A stretch of DNA of 32,416 nt, from the NCBI RefSeq assembly GCF_010975005.1, contig NZ_JAAIVC010000025.1:1-32416 (forward strand), written 5' to 3'. Positions 17,551-25,273 of the stretch are shown piece after piece. Origin of the DNA: Caulobacter sp. 17J65-9 (GTDB lineage Bacteria > Pseudomonadota > Alphaproteobacteria > Caulobacterales > Caulobacteraceae). The translations under genes were made by a program, and so were the position numbers. The notes beneath the pieces were generated by a model. It did no database searches and was not told where the DNA came from. It worked only from the letters and a program-made list of their open reading frames with translations. The first letter of the stretch is position 1. Every line of letters starts with the position of its first letter.

Positions 17551-19725
17551 TTACTTGCCCGCCTTGGTGCTGGTCTCGCCCGGCACCGGGAAGCCGCGGT
17601 CGCGCATCAGGGCGTCGATCTTGACGTCCCGACCGCGGAACCGGCGGAAGCCCTCGGCCGGATCGATCGAGTTGCCGACCGACATGATGTCGTCGTGCAG
17701 CTTCTTGGCGGTGGCCTTGTCGTAGAAGCCGCCCGGGCTCTCCTCGAAGGCTTCCGCCACGTCGGCGGTCAGGGTGTCGGCCCACAGGTAGCTGTAGTAG
17801 CCGGCCGAGTAGCCGTCGCCCGAGAACACGTGGCCGAACTGCGGGGTGCGGTGACGCATGACCAGCTCGTGCGGCATGCCGAGCTTCTCCAGCTCGTCAC
17901 GCTCGAACTTGTCCGGGTCGATGGTGGCGTCGCCAGCCAGGTGCAGCTTCATGTCGATCAGGGCCGACGACAGGTATTCAACCGTGGCGAAGCCCTGGTT
18001 GAAGGTCGAGGTGGCCTTGATCTTGGCGACCAGCGCGGCCGGGATCGGCTCGCCCTTGGCGTTGACCGCGAACTTGTTCAGCACTTCCGGCGTGGACAGC
18101 CAGTGCTCGTTCAGCTGCGACGGGAACTCCACGTAGTCGCGGAACACGTTGGTGCCCGACAGCGACGGGTAGGTCACGTTCGAGTTCAGGCCGTGGATGG
18201 CGTGGCCGAACTCGTGGAACAGGGTCTCGGCGTCGTCCCAGGAGATCAGGACCGGCTCGCCGGGGGCGCCCTTCACGAAGTTCGAGTTGTTCGAGACGAT
18301 GGTCGTGACCTCGCCCTTGAACCGCTCCTGGTTGCGATAGGCGTTCATCCACGCGCCCGAGCGCTTGCCCGGACGGGCGTACGGATCGAAGTACCAGAGG
18401 CCGACGTGCTTGCCCTTGGCGTCCAGCACTTCCCAGACGCGGATGTCGGGGTGGGCCACCGGCACGTTGGTGATCGGCTTGAACTGGAAGCCGTACAGCT
18501 GGCCGGCCGACCAGAACATGCCTTCGCGCAGGTTCTCCAGGTTCAGGTACGGCTTCACTTCGTTCTGGTCGAGGTCGTACTTCGCCTTGCGGACCTTCTC
18601 CTGGTAGAAGCGGTAGTCCCACGGCTCGATCTTGATGCTGGCGCCTTCCTTGTCGGCGATCGCCTGCATGTCGGCGACTTCCTCGTGGACGCGCGCGACG
18701 GCCGGGGTCCAGACCTTCTCCATCAGCTCCATCGCCGCTTCCGGCGTCTTGGCCATGGAGTTTTCCAGACGCCAGTGGGCGTGGGTCTTGTAGCCCAGCA
18801 GCTTGGCGCGCTCGGCGCGCAGCTTCAGGATCTGGGTGATGATGGCGTTGTTGTCGTTGGCGTCGGCGTTGTCGCCGCGGTTGACGAACGCCTTCCACAC
18901 CTTCTCGCGCATGGCACGGTTGGTGGCGTAGGTCAGGTACGGATCGACCGACGAGCGGGTGTTCACGATCACGTACTTGCCGTCCATGCCGCGCTGCTTG
19001 GCGGAGGCGGCGGCGGCGGCCTTCAGGCTGTCGGGCAGGCCGGCCAGGTCGGCCTGGGTCAGCTCGATGGTGGTGTTCTCGTCGGCCAGCAGGTGCTGGC
19101 TGAACTTGGTGTAGAGGCCGGCCAGCTCCTGGTTGATCTGGGCCATGCGGGCCTTGGCGGCCGGGTCCATCTTGGCGCCCTGGCGCACGAAGCCGGTGTA
19201 GGTCTGCCACAGCAGGCGCTGCTGCTCGGCCGTCAGCTTCTTCTTCTCAGGCGAATTGTAGACCGCCTCGACGCGCGCGAAGAGCGCGGCGTTCTGGGTG
19301 ATCTTGTCGCCGTGGGCGGCCAGCTTCGGGTCCATCTCCTCTTCGACGGCCTGGAACTCCGGCGTCGACAGGGTCGAGCTCCAGATGCCGTAGTAGGTGT
19401 AGATGTCGTTCAGCGCGCGGCCGGAATCCTCCAGCGCCTCGATGGTGTTCTTGAAGGTCGGCTTCGCCTTGTTGTTGGCGATGGCGTCGACCTCGCGCAG
19501 GTTCTGCGCCATGGCGGCCTCGAGCGCCGGCTTGAAGTCCGAGACCTTCACCTTGTCGAAGGCCGGGACGCCGCCGTACGGGCCGGTCCACTTCTGCAGC
19601 AGCGGGTTGGCGTCGGCCGGCGCGGTCGCGGCGGCGGCGGCGTGGTGGGCGTGATCCTGGGCCATGGCTTGACCGGCGAAAGCCACCGCGGCCGCGCTGG
19701 CGCCCGCGAGCAGAAGGTTGCGCAT
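17551..19725 (-). CDS. Exported M3 family zinc oligopeptidase (Dcp-like)
   Basis: M3 peptidases (thimet oligopeptidase, Dcp, oligopeptidase A) trim short peptides with a single zinc. The protein has 724 residues, close to Dcp. A signal peptide (about 1-22, ending QAMA) is followed by a His/Ala-rich linker. The zinc site is complete: H504, E505 and H508 in FHEFGHAIH, with E533 in YVEFPSQLNEHW 25 residues after H508, the family spacing. The C-terminal GYSAGYYSYLWADTLTADV is the conserved substrate-binding stretch. Export suggests periplasmic action like peptidyl-dipeptidase Dcp; the exact specificity is not readable. It is divergent from murI across 181 bases. Confidence 0.94.
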   Translation of the reverse strand: MRNLLLAGASAAAVAFAGQAMAQDHAHHAAAAATAPADANPLLQKWTGPYGGVPAFDKVKVSDFKPALEAAMAQNLREVDAIANNKAKPTFKNTIEALEDSGRALNDIYTYYGIWSSTLSTPEFQAVEEEMDPKLAAHGDKITQNAALFARVEAVYNSPEKKKLTAEQQRLLWQTYTGFVRQGAKMDPAAKARMAQINQELAGLYTKFSQHLLADENTTIELTQADLAGLPDSLKAAAAASAKQRGMDGKYVIVNTRSSVDPYLTYATNRAMREKVWKAFVNRGDNADANDNNAIITQILKLRAERAKLLGYKTHAHWRLENSMAKTPEAAMELMEKVWTPAVARVHEEVADMQAIADKEGASIKIEPWDYRFYQEKVRKAKYDLDQNEVKPYLNLENLREGMFWSAGQLYGFQFKPITNVPVAHPDIRVWEVLDAKGKHVGLWYFDPYARPGKRSGAWMNAYRNQERFKGEVTTIVSNNSNFVKGAPGEPVLISWDDAETLFHEFGHAIHGLNSNVTYPSLSGTNVFRDYVEFPSQLNEHWLSTPEVLNKFAVNAKGEPIPAALVAKIKATSTFNQGFATVEYLSSALIDMKLHLAGDATIDPDKFERDELEKLGMPHELVMRHRTPQFGHVFSGDGYSAGYYSYLWADTLTADVAEAFEESPGGFYDKATAKKLHDDIMSVGNSIDPAEGFRRFRGRDVKIDALMRDRGFPVPGETSTKAGK

Positions 19726-19906
19726 ATCGTCTCCCGACTTGAATTTGGTCGTTAGTTGGCTCGCAACCTACAGCGCGCAAGCGGTGCAGGAAAATGACGG
19801 ACTTGTAATGGTTGCGACAGAACCGCGCATATCAACGCTTTCCAAGCTGCGCGCCGCGACCGCGCGGCCTGTGGACGGCGCTGCGACGCCGGTCTAAGCG
19901 ACAAGC

Positions 19907-20758
19907 ATGGCCATCGGTGTTTTCGACTCCGGCGTGGGCGGCCTGACCGTCCACCGCACCCTCGTCGAGCGGTTTCCGACCGCCGACTTCGTCTATCTGG
20001 CGGACCAGGCGCGCGCGCCCTACGGCGGCCGCGCCGGCGAGGAGATCGTCGAGCTGACCCGGGCCGGCTGCGAGCGGCTGTTCGAGGCCGGCGCCAACGT
20101 CGTGGTCCTGGCCTGCAACACCGCCTCCGCCGTGGCGCTGCGGCGGCTGCAGCAGACCTGGCTGCCGGGCTACCGCAAGGAAATCGGCCGGCCGGTCAAC
20201 GTTCTGGGCATCATCGTGCCGACCATCGAGGCGGCCACCGGCCTGCCCTGGGAACACGAGGCCGAGCGGCGCGGCGACAAGATCGAGAAGCTGGACGTGA
20301 TCGGCGTGTTCTGCACCGTCGCCACCGCCGGCAGCCGCGTCTACGAGATCGAGATCGACAAGCGCCGCCAGGACCTGGCGGTGTTCTCCGAAGCCTGCTC
20401 GGGCCTGGCCGGCATGATCGAGCAAGGCGCGTCGCGCGAAGACCTGCGCGCCCTGATCCAGTCGCACGCCCAGGCGCTGAAGACCCGCATCGGCCGCTGG
20501 CCGGACCGGGCCATCCTGGGCTGCACCCACTACGAGATCGTCGCCGACCTGTTCCGCGAGGTGCTGCCGCCCGGCACGCCGCTGATCGGCCAGCCGGAAG
20601 CGGTGGCCGACGCCCTGTCGCGCTACTTCGAGCGCCACCCGGAATACGGCCCCGGACAGGGCGGCGCGCGCCGCTTCCTGACGACGGGCCTTCCCGGCCA
20701 GCAATCGGGTCTGGTCGAGACCTTCTGGGGCGAAGCGGTGAAGTTCGAGGCGGCGTAA
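19907..20758 (+). CDS. murI: Glutamate racemase
   Basis: MurI makes D-glutamate for peptidoglycan in the cytoplasm by a two-base mechanism. The protein has 283 residues. It starts MAIGVFDSGVGGLTV, with the catalytic-site Asp7 and Ser8. It has the conserved LADQARAPYGG, the first catalytic cysteine C70 in LACNTASA, and the second, C206, with H208 in LGCTHYE. The insertion with HEAERRGDKIEKLDV between them is longer than in E. coli-type enzymes; this is seen by eye only. It is monocistronic, divergent from the M3 peptidase. Just after its stop the base composition falls sharply, marking the boundary of the low-GC stretch. Confidence 0.96.
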   Translation: MAIGVFDSGVGGLTVHRTLVERFPTADFVYLADQARAPYGGRAGEEIVELTRAGCERLFEAGANVVVLACNTASAVALRRLQQTWLPGYRKEIGRPVNVLGIIVPTIEAATGLPWEHEAERRGDKIEKLDVIGVFCTVATAGSRVYEIEIDKRRQDLAVFSEACSGLAGMIEQGASREDLRALIQSHAQALKTRIGRWPDRAILGCTHYEIVADLFREVLPPGTPLIGQPEAVADALSRYFERHPEYGPGQGGARRFLTTGLPGQQSGLVETFWGEAVKFEAA

Positions 20759-20854
20759 GGCACGAGGCGGACTCCCCGTGCTGACTGGGGGAGCAGGACC
20801 GGCTGGGCCCAAAGCCATGCCCCTCTCGCATTTAGGACTATGGCCGAGCGCAAT

Positions 20855-20887
20855 GAGGCGTGCCGATATGCCAACTCGGCACGCCTC
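20855..20887 (-). terminator. 12-bp hairpin between murI and the convergent low-GC operon
   Basis: GAGGCGTGCCGA (20855-20866) pairs perfectly with TCGGCACGCCTC (20876-20887) across a 9-base loop, ending 9 bases from the stop of the second low-GC gene. No T-run follows on either strand, so it is a probable bidirectional terminator. Confidence 0.6.
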
Positions 20888-20896
20888 CGCCGAGGT

Positions 20897-21625
20897 TTAC
20901 TTAGGCGGGACTGCCTCTGCGCTCGATGAGGGAGTCATGGGCCTGCCTGATTCCGTCAAATCCGGTGCCTTTCCCTTGTCGCATGACGACCAGTTCGTCC
21001 CGACTAATTCGTTAGGACTAGCCGGCCGGGCCGTAACGCGTTTCAGCGGGGCGCCCCCTTCAGCAACAGCAACAAATTCAAAAGTCATGTACGCCCAACG
21101 CTTCGTCTCGCCGTTGAGGAGCGCCAAAGCTTTGACGCGATATTTTTGCTCCTCCTTTGGAGCCGCGTCATCGGTCGTGACCGTTGGGCAAGCAAGTCGC
21201 TCAATCCGAAGCGATTTAATGGGCTCCGGCAGACTAATTCCATCGTGCCAGGATAGTTCAACCTTCTGAGGTCCTAAGACTTCGGCATCAAATAAGAGCG
21301 CTGCGCTGCCGTCACGGACAAAATACGAGCGCAATTTTTCCAGCCTTGAACTTGGATCGGCACCACCGTCGGTTGTAACCGAGCGCAGGTCGTCAACACG
21401 AGCGATCATGTACGCACCAGTCACCGGCTGAATGGGCGGCCCAAGAGGGGGAACCGAATAACCAATTGCCTTCCATCGCCGCTGGAAGTCCTGAAAACAG
21501 TCGCCTTCTCGAAAAGCTTTTCGCTTAAACGCAGACGTTGACCTTAGAAAATAGTACGCGACTACAGCTGCATCTTTGTCGCCAAGCTCCATTTGGTCGC
21601 CCCTCAGGGCCTCATCCAAGCTCAC
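20897..21625 (-). CDS. Hypothetical protein, second gene of the low-GC pair
   Basis: I do not recognise this 242-residue protein. It would start at the GTG 21623-21625, which overlaps the end of the upstream gene by 14 bases in another frame. The frame is open a few codons further up, to a TAA at 21644-21646. It has no signal peptide of its own and no membrane helix. It contains two cysteines close to charged stretches (GDCFQDFQRRW and ERLACPTV) and ends in a Pro/Ser-rich tail. Codon use is visibly AT-richer than in the neighbours. Either it is a separate protein made by translational coupling, or it is the C-terminal part of one longer exported protein split by a frameshift. Confidence 0.6.
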   Translation of the reverse strand: MSLDEALRGDQMELGDKDAAVVAYYFLRSTSAFKRKAFREGDCFQDFQRRWKAIGYSVPPLGPPIQPVTGAYMIARVDDLRSVTTDGGADPSSRLEKLRSYFVRDGSAALLFDAEVLGPQKVELSWHDGISLPEPIKSLRIERLACPTVTTDDAAPKEEQKYRVKALALLNGETKRWAYMTFEFVAVAEGGAPLKRVTARPASPNELVGTNWSSCDKGKAPDLTESGRPMTPSSSAEAVPPK

Positions 21626-22598
21626 ACAAGCTTGCTCGAAGCTTTAGATCAGCTTGGTCGGCGCTAAGATCGGGAAATCCAAACGCGATTTTTTGCTTGA
21701 TCGCGGCCTCAATAGTCAGGCCGTCTGCGCTGATTTTCCGCTTCAGAGCACTGTTGGCGTCAATTTTTGTCCAATCGCATGTTCCGCCGTCCGGGACATC
21801 AATCAGACGAGTGCACGTGAAATGGGGGCTTATTTCTAAGTTTCCAAATGAGATTCCACGCTGCAAATCGTTGAAGTTGTACGCTAGTCCGTAAGTCTTC
21901 CTCTGAAGATTGATATAAAATTTTGTGTCGAGAGCATAAGATGAGTCGAACACGGAATCTAATTCAGATTGTATTTCGTTGAATTTTGCACTTCGCTCAG
22001 CATCTGTGACAAGCGACACTAACCATCCATGCCCACCTAACGCTGCAGCCGCCTTCGTCGCCCTCCCTATCGCCGCAAGAACCTCGGATTGAGACTTCTT
22101 GGAGTATCTTATTTTAGGCGTAACCAATAAAACGTCGTTGTCATTCAGGCTGACCAAGGGGGCCGCTTGATTTTGATACCAAACTTCATTCTTGGCCTCG
22201 ACTTTAGGACTGCCCGCAACCGGCCTATCCGCCATTGTAACGCTATATAGAACAATTGTATTTAGCGGGGTGACAGTTCCATTTTCACGCTTCAGCGATA
22301 TGTCCAGCGTTAGAGCGACTGCTCTCGAGTCCTTAATAAAGATTGCCTTTAAATATCTTTCCCACTTTGAACTCTCCTCTAAGCCGATTTTGCTTGGCGG
22401 CGTGTACGTTAATTGCGGGTAAGCGTACCAATCCTCCAGCGGTCCGTCCATTTTTACGGTAGCGTTTAATTTTGTGTATTTTCCAAACTCGGTTGTTTCA
22501 GTCGTCTTTTTCACTCCACCACCGGTCGCCTCTTGCGCCAGCGTTGGACTGGCCAAAAGGGATAAAACTGTTGCGAAGCAAGCTAGTTGAACTCGCAT
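21612..22598 (-). CDS. Secreted hypothetical protein, first gene of the low-GC pair
   Basis: I do not recognise this 328-residue protein. Residues 1-21 (MRVQLACFATVLSLLASPTLA, then QEA) form a clear signal peptide, so the product is exported. The ATG at 22596-22598 has a good GGGAGGG ribosome-binding site 5 bases upstream. The mature part is beta-rich in appearance, with repeated short hydrophobic strands, KMDGPLEDWYAYPQLTYTPPS near the start and two cysteines in FTCTRLIDVPDGGTCDW near residue 280 that could pair. No catalytic motif is seen. GC is far below the flanks: 22321-22380 has 23 G+C of 60. That suggests horizontal acquisition. The gene is first in a two-gene unit with a candidate promoter 60-90 bases upstream. 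Confidence 0.7.
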   Translation of the reverse strand: MRVQLACFATVLSLLASPTLAQEATGGGVKKTTETTEFGKYTKLNATVKMDGPLEDWYAYPQLTYTPPSKIGLEESSKWERYLKAIFIKDSRAVALTLDISLKRENGTVTPLNTIVLYSVTMADRPVAGSPKVEAKNEVWYQNQAAPLVSLNDNDVLLVTPKIRYSKKSQSEVLAAIGRATKAAAALGGHGWLVSLVTDAERSAKFNEIQSELDSVFDSSYALDTKFYINLQRKTYGLAYNFNDLQRGISFGNLEISPHFTCTRLIDVPDGGTCDWTKIDANSALKRKISADGLTIEAAIKQKIAFGFPDLSADQADLKLRASLCELG

Positions 22599-22657
22599 TG
22601 CGCCCTCCCAGTTTTTCGTGAGCAGTCAAGCTTGATCGAAACAGGATGAGGGCCACA

Positions 22658-22686
22658 ACTAGAATCTGTATTTTAAAACAGCTCAA
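22658..22686 (-). promoter_or_regulatory. Candidate sigma-70 promoter of the low-GC pair
   Basis: Read on the minus strand, TTGAGC (22681-22686) and TCTAGT (22658-22663) are spaced 17 bases apart, each matching 4 of 6 consensus positions. An imperfect dyad, CTGT-ATTTTAAA-ACAG (22666-22681), lies between them and could be an operator. The start codon is 60 bases downstream. Confidence 0.35.
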
Positions 22687-22833
22687 CCCAATGCGCCTCA
22701 CTGCGCCGCTACCATGGCCGGATCGACGAGCGCAACTAGGACCGGCCCCTAGTGGAGAGAGGATAGACCGCGGCCCAGACTCCCGAACGTCGTTCTTGAC
22801 CCGCTCCGCCCCGGACGCTCTGATCCCCGGGAG

Positions 22834-23808
22834 ATGAACGCCCCCGTCCGCTCTCCCTTCGTCGCGCCGGCGCCCAAGACGCTGGCTCCGGAGAAGTTTC
22901 GCGATCCGCGGACCACCGCCAAGGGCGAGCCGCGCGCGCACGTCCAGCTGCAGCGGCTTGAGACGCTCTGGTTCAACACCGGCACGCTCTGCAACCTGAC
23001 CTGCGCCAACTGCTACATCGAGAGCAGCCCGACCAACGACGCCCTGGCCTATCTGACGGCCGCCGAGGTCGAGGCCTTCCTCGACGAGATCGAGGCGCTG
23101 GGCCTGCAGACCCGCGAGATCGGCTTCACCGGCGGCGAGCCGTTCATGAACCGCGAGATCATCGCCATGGTCGGCGCGGCTCTGGAGCGCGGCTACGAGG
23201 CCCTGGTGCTGACCAACGCCATGAAGCCCATGCGCCGGTTCGAGGCGGGGCTGCTGGAGCTGAAGGCGCGCCACGGCGACAAGCTCACCCTCCGCGTCAG
23301 CCTCGACCACTACACCCAGGCGGTGCATGAGGCCGAGCGCGGCGAGGACACCTGGGACAAGACCCTGGACGGCCTCACCTGGCTGGCGCGCGAGGGCTTC
23401 TCGCTGGCGGTGGCCGGCCGCCACATGCCCGACGAAAGCGACGCCGACGCGCGCGCCGGCTATGCGCGCCTGTTCGCCGAGCTGGGTGTCCCGGTCGACG
23501 CCGCCGATCCGGGCCGGCTGGTGCTGTTTCCCGAGATGGACGCCCGCGTCGACGTGCCGGAGATCACCGAGGCGTGCTGGGGGATCCTGCACAAGTCACC
23601 GTCCGACGTGATGTGCGCGTCCAGCCGCATGGTGGTGAAGCGCAAGGGCGCCGACGAACCGGTCGTGGTGGCGTGCACCCTGACGCCCTACGACCCCGGC
23701 TTCGAGCTCGGGCCCAGCCTGAAGGACGCTCTGGGCGAGGTCGCCCTGAACCATCCGCACTGCGCCAAGTTCTGCGTGCTCGGCGGCGCCAGCTGCTCGG
23801 CCAGATAG
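22834..23808 (+). CDS. Radical SAM protein with a cysteine-rich C-terminus
   Basis: Radical SAM enzymes cleave S-adenosylmethionine at a [4Fe-4S] cluster. The 324-residue protein has the CxxxCxxC motif C53, C57, C60 in GTLCNLTCANCYIESSPTND and the SAM-binding GFTGGEP at 97-103. Six further cysteines lie in the C-terminal part (C248, C261, C281, C310, C314, C321), suggesting a SPASM- or Twitch-like auxiliary cluster. Such domains occur in enzymes that modify peptides or proteins, but no substrate can be named. The start ATG overlaps the stop of a doubtful 63-codon upstream frame as ATGA. It leads an operon with thpR (8-base gap) and a CitE-like gene. I recall close relatives annotated only as radical SAM protein. 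Confidence 0.9.
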   Translation: MNAPVRSPFVAPAPKTLAPEKFRDPRTTAKGEPRAHVQLQRLETLWFNTGTLCNLTCANCYIESSPTNDALAYLTAAEVEAFLDEIEALGLQTREIGFTGGEPFMNREIIAMVGAALERGYEALVLTNAMKPMRRFEAGLLELKARHGDKLTLRVSLDHYTQAVHEAERGEDTWDKTLDGLTWLAREGFSLAVAGRHMPDESDADARAGYARLFAELGVPVDAADPGRLVLFPEMDARVDVPEITEACWGILHKSPSDVMCASSRMVVKRKGADEPVVVACTLTPYDPGFELGPSLKDALGEVALNHPHCAKFCVLGGASCSAR

Positions 23809-23816
23809 AGACCGAA

Positions 23817-24356
23817 ATGATCCGACTGTTCGCCGCCGTCGAGGTGCCGCCCGAGATCGGCGAGGACCTGAAGCGTCGTCAGCAGGGCCTGCCCGGCGCC
23901 CGCTGGCGCCCGCTGGAGGCCCTGCACATCACCACCCGCTTCTTCGGCGAGGTGCCCGAGAACGTCGCCGCCGACCTGGACGCGGAGCTGGCGGCGATCT
24001 CCGGCGAGCCGATGGAGCTGGAGCTGGAGGGCGTGGGCGCCTTCGGCGAGGGCGAGCACCTGCGCGCGGTCTGGGCCGGGGTGGCCGAGAACGAGGCGCT
24101 TCGCCAGCTGGCCGCCCGCTGCGAGGCGGCGGCCCGCCGCGCCGGCCTGAAGCCGGACAGCAAGGCCTACAAGCCCCACGTCACCCTGGCCTATCTGAAG
24201 CACGCCGAGCCGGCCCGGGTGGCGGCCTGGATCCAGGGCCACAACCTCCTGAAGTCCCCGCCCTTCCGGGTCACCTGGTTCGGCCTCTATTCCAGCTGGC
24301 TGTCCCAGCAGGGCTCGCGCTACGAGCTCGAACGCGAGTATCCCCTGATCGGATGA
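23817..24356 (+). CDS. thpR: RNA 2',3'-cyclic phosphodiesterase (LigT/ThpR, 2H family)
   Basis: 2H phosphoesterases of the LigT type open 2',3'-cyclic phosphates at RNA ends. The 179-residue protein has both catalytic HxTx motifs, HITT at 37-40 (in EALHITTRFFGEV) and HVTL at 121-124 (in YKPHVTLAYLKH), with family-typical spacing. It starts MIRLFAAVEVPPE, the usual LigT N-terminus, at the ATG 23817, eight bases after the radical SAM stop; longer in-frame starts would overlap that gene. Its stop overlaps the next start as ATGA. Co-transcription with a radical SAM enzyme and a lyase is probable, but no functional link is evident. Confidence 0.93.
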   Translation: MIRLFAAVEVPPEIGEDLKRRQQGLPGARWRPLEALHITTRFFGEVPENVAADLDAELAAISGEPMELELEGVGAFGEGEHLRAVWAGVAENEALRQLAARCEAAARRAGLKPDSKAYKPHVTLAYLKHAEPARVAAWIQGHNLLKSPPFRVTWFGLYSSWLSQQGSRYELEREYPLIG

Positions 24357-25210
24357 CCCGCCCCCTCCGCTCCGTCCTGTTCCTGCCCGCCTCCAACGCC
24401 CGCGCGATCGAGAAGGCGCGCGGCCTGCCGTGCGACGCCATCGTGCTGGACCTGGAGGACGCCGTCGGCCCCGAGCAGAAGGTCGAGGCGCGCGAGCGGA
24501 TGTGGCAGGCGCTGCGCGACGGCGGCTTCGGCGACCGCACGGTGGCGGTGCGGATCAACGACCTGGACAGCGAGTGGGGCGAGGCGGACATGGCCGCCGC
24601 CGTGCTGGCCGCGCCGGACGCCGTGGTCGCCCCCAAGGTCAGCGGCGTCGGCGACCTGCGCCGCTACGACCGCCACCTGCTGGCCGCGCCCGGCCACGTG
24701 CGCCTGTGGGCGATGATCGAGACCTGCCAGGGCGTGCTGAACCTGCGCGAGATCGCCGCCGAGGCGGGCACGACCCGGCTGTGCGCCCTGCTGTTCGGCC
24801 CCAACGACCTGGCCCGCGAGATGCGCTGCCGCCCGGGTCCCGACCGCGCGCCGCTGCAGCCCGCCCTGGTGCAGACGGTCACCGCCGCGCGCGCCAACGG
24901 CCTGCACGCCTTCGACGGGGTCTACAACGCCTTCGAGGACGACACCGGCTTCGCGGCCGAAGCCGCTCAGGGTCGGGGCTTCGGCTTCGACGGCAAGCAG
25001 CTGATCCACCCGCGCCAGATCGATCTGGCCCACGCCGCCTACGCCCCGACACCGGCCGAAGCCGCCTGGGCGCGCGCCGTGGTGACCGCCTTCGAGGCGC
25101 CCGAGAACGCCGGCCGCGGCGCCATCAAGGTCGAGGGCCGCATGGTCGAGCGGCTGCACCTGGACGAGGCGCGACGCACCCTGGCGGCCGCGCACATGTC
25201 CGCCGGCTGA
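24353..25210 (+). CDS. CitE-like lyase (HpcH/HpaI aldolase family; malyl- or citramalyl-CoA lyase type)
   Basis: CitE-like enzymes cleave or form 3-hydroxyacyl-CoA thioesters with a Mg ion in a TIM barrel. The 285-residue protein starts RSVLFLPASNARAIEKA. It shows VLDLEDAVGP (about 31-40), the substrate-binding arginine in VRIND (R68), the metal-ligand glutamate in WAMIET (E123) and LLFGPNDLAREM with the metal-ligand aspartate. The C-terminal FDGKQLIHPRQI is typical. These residues fit CitE, CitE-like or L-malyl-CoA lyases, but the exact CoA substrate cannot be chosen. No citD/citF genes are nearby, so a citrate lyase complex is unlikely. The ATG overlaps the thpR stop by four bases, so it is probably the last gene of the operon. 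Confidence 0.88.
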   Translation: MTRPLRSVLFLPASNARAIEKARGLPCDAIVLDLEDAVGPEQKVEARERMWQALRDGGFGDRTVAVRINDLDSEWGEADMAAAVLAAPDAVVAPKVSGVGDLRRYDRHLLAAPGHVRLWAMIETCQGVLNLREIAAEAGTTRLCALLFGPNDLAREMRCRPGPDRAPLQPALVQTVTAARANGLHAFDGVYNAFEDDTGFAAEAAQGRGFGFDGKQLIHPRQIDLAHAAYAPTPAEAAWARAVVTAFEAPENAGRGAIKVEGRMVERLHLDEARRTLAAAHMSAG

Positions 25211-25273
25211 GCCGGATTTCGCCGCCGGGGCGGAATGCGCTAGCGTTGCGGTCGATTTTGGGGGGGGACCACC

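Noticed and set aside
15201-19755. Long plus-strand open frames opposite the S9 and M3 peptidase genes
   Set aside because: They are low-complexity His/Gln/Val/Gly/Arg-rich shadows of strongly coding minus-strand genes.
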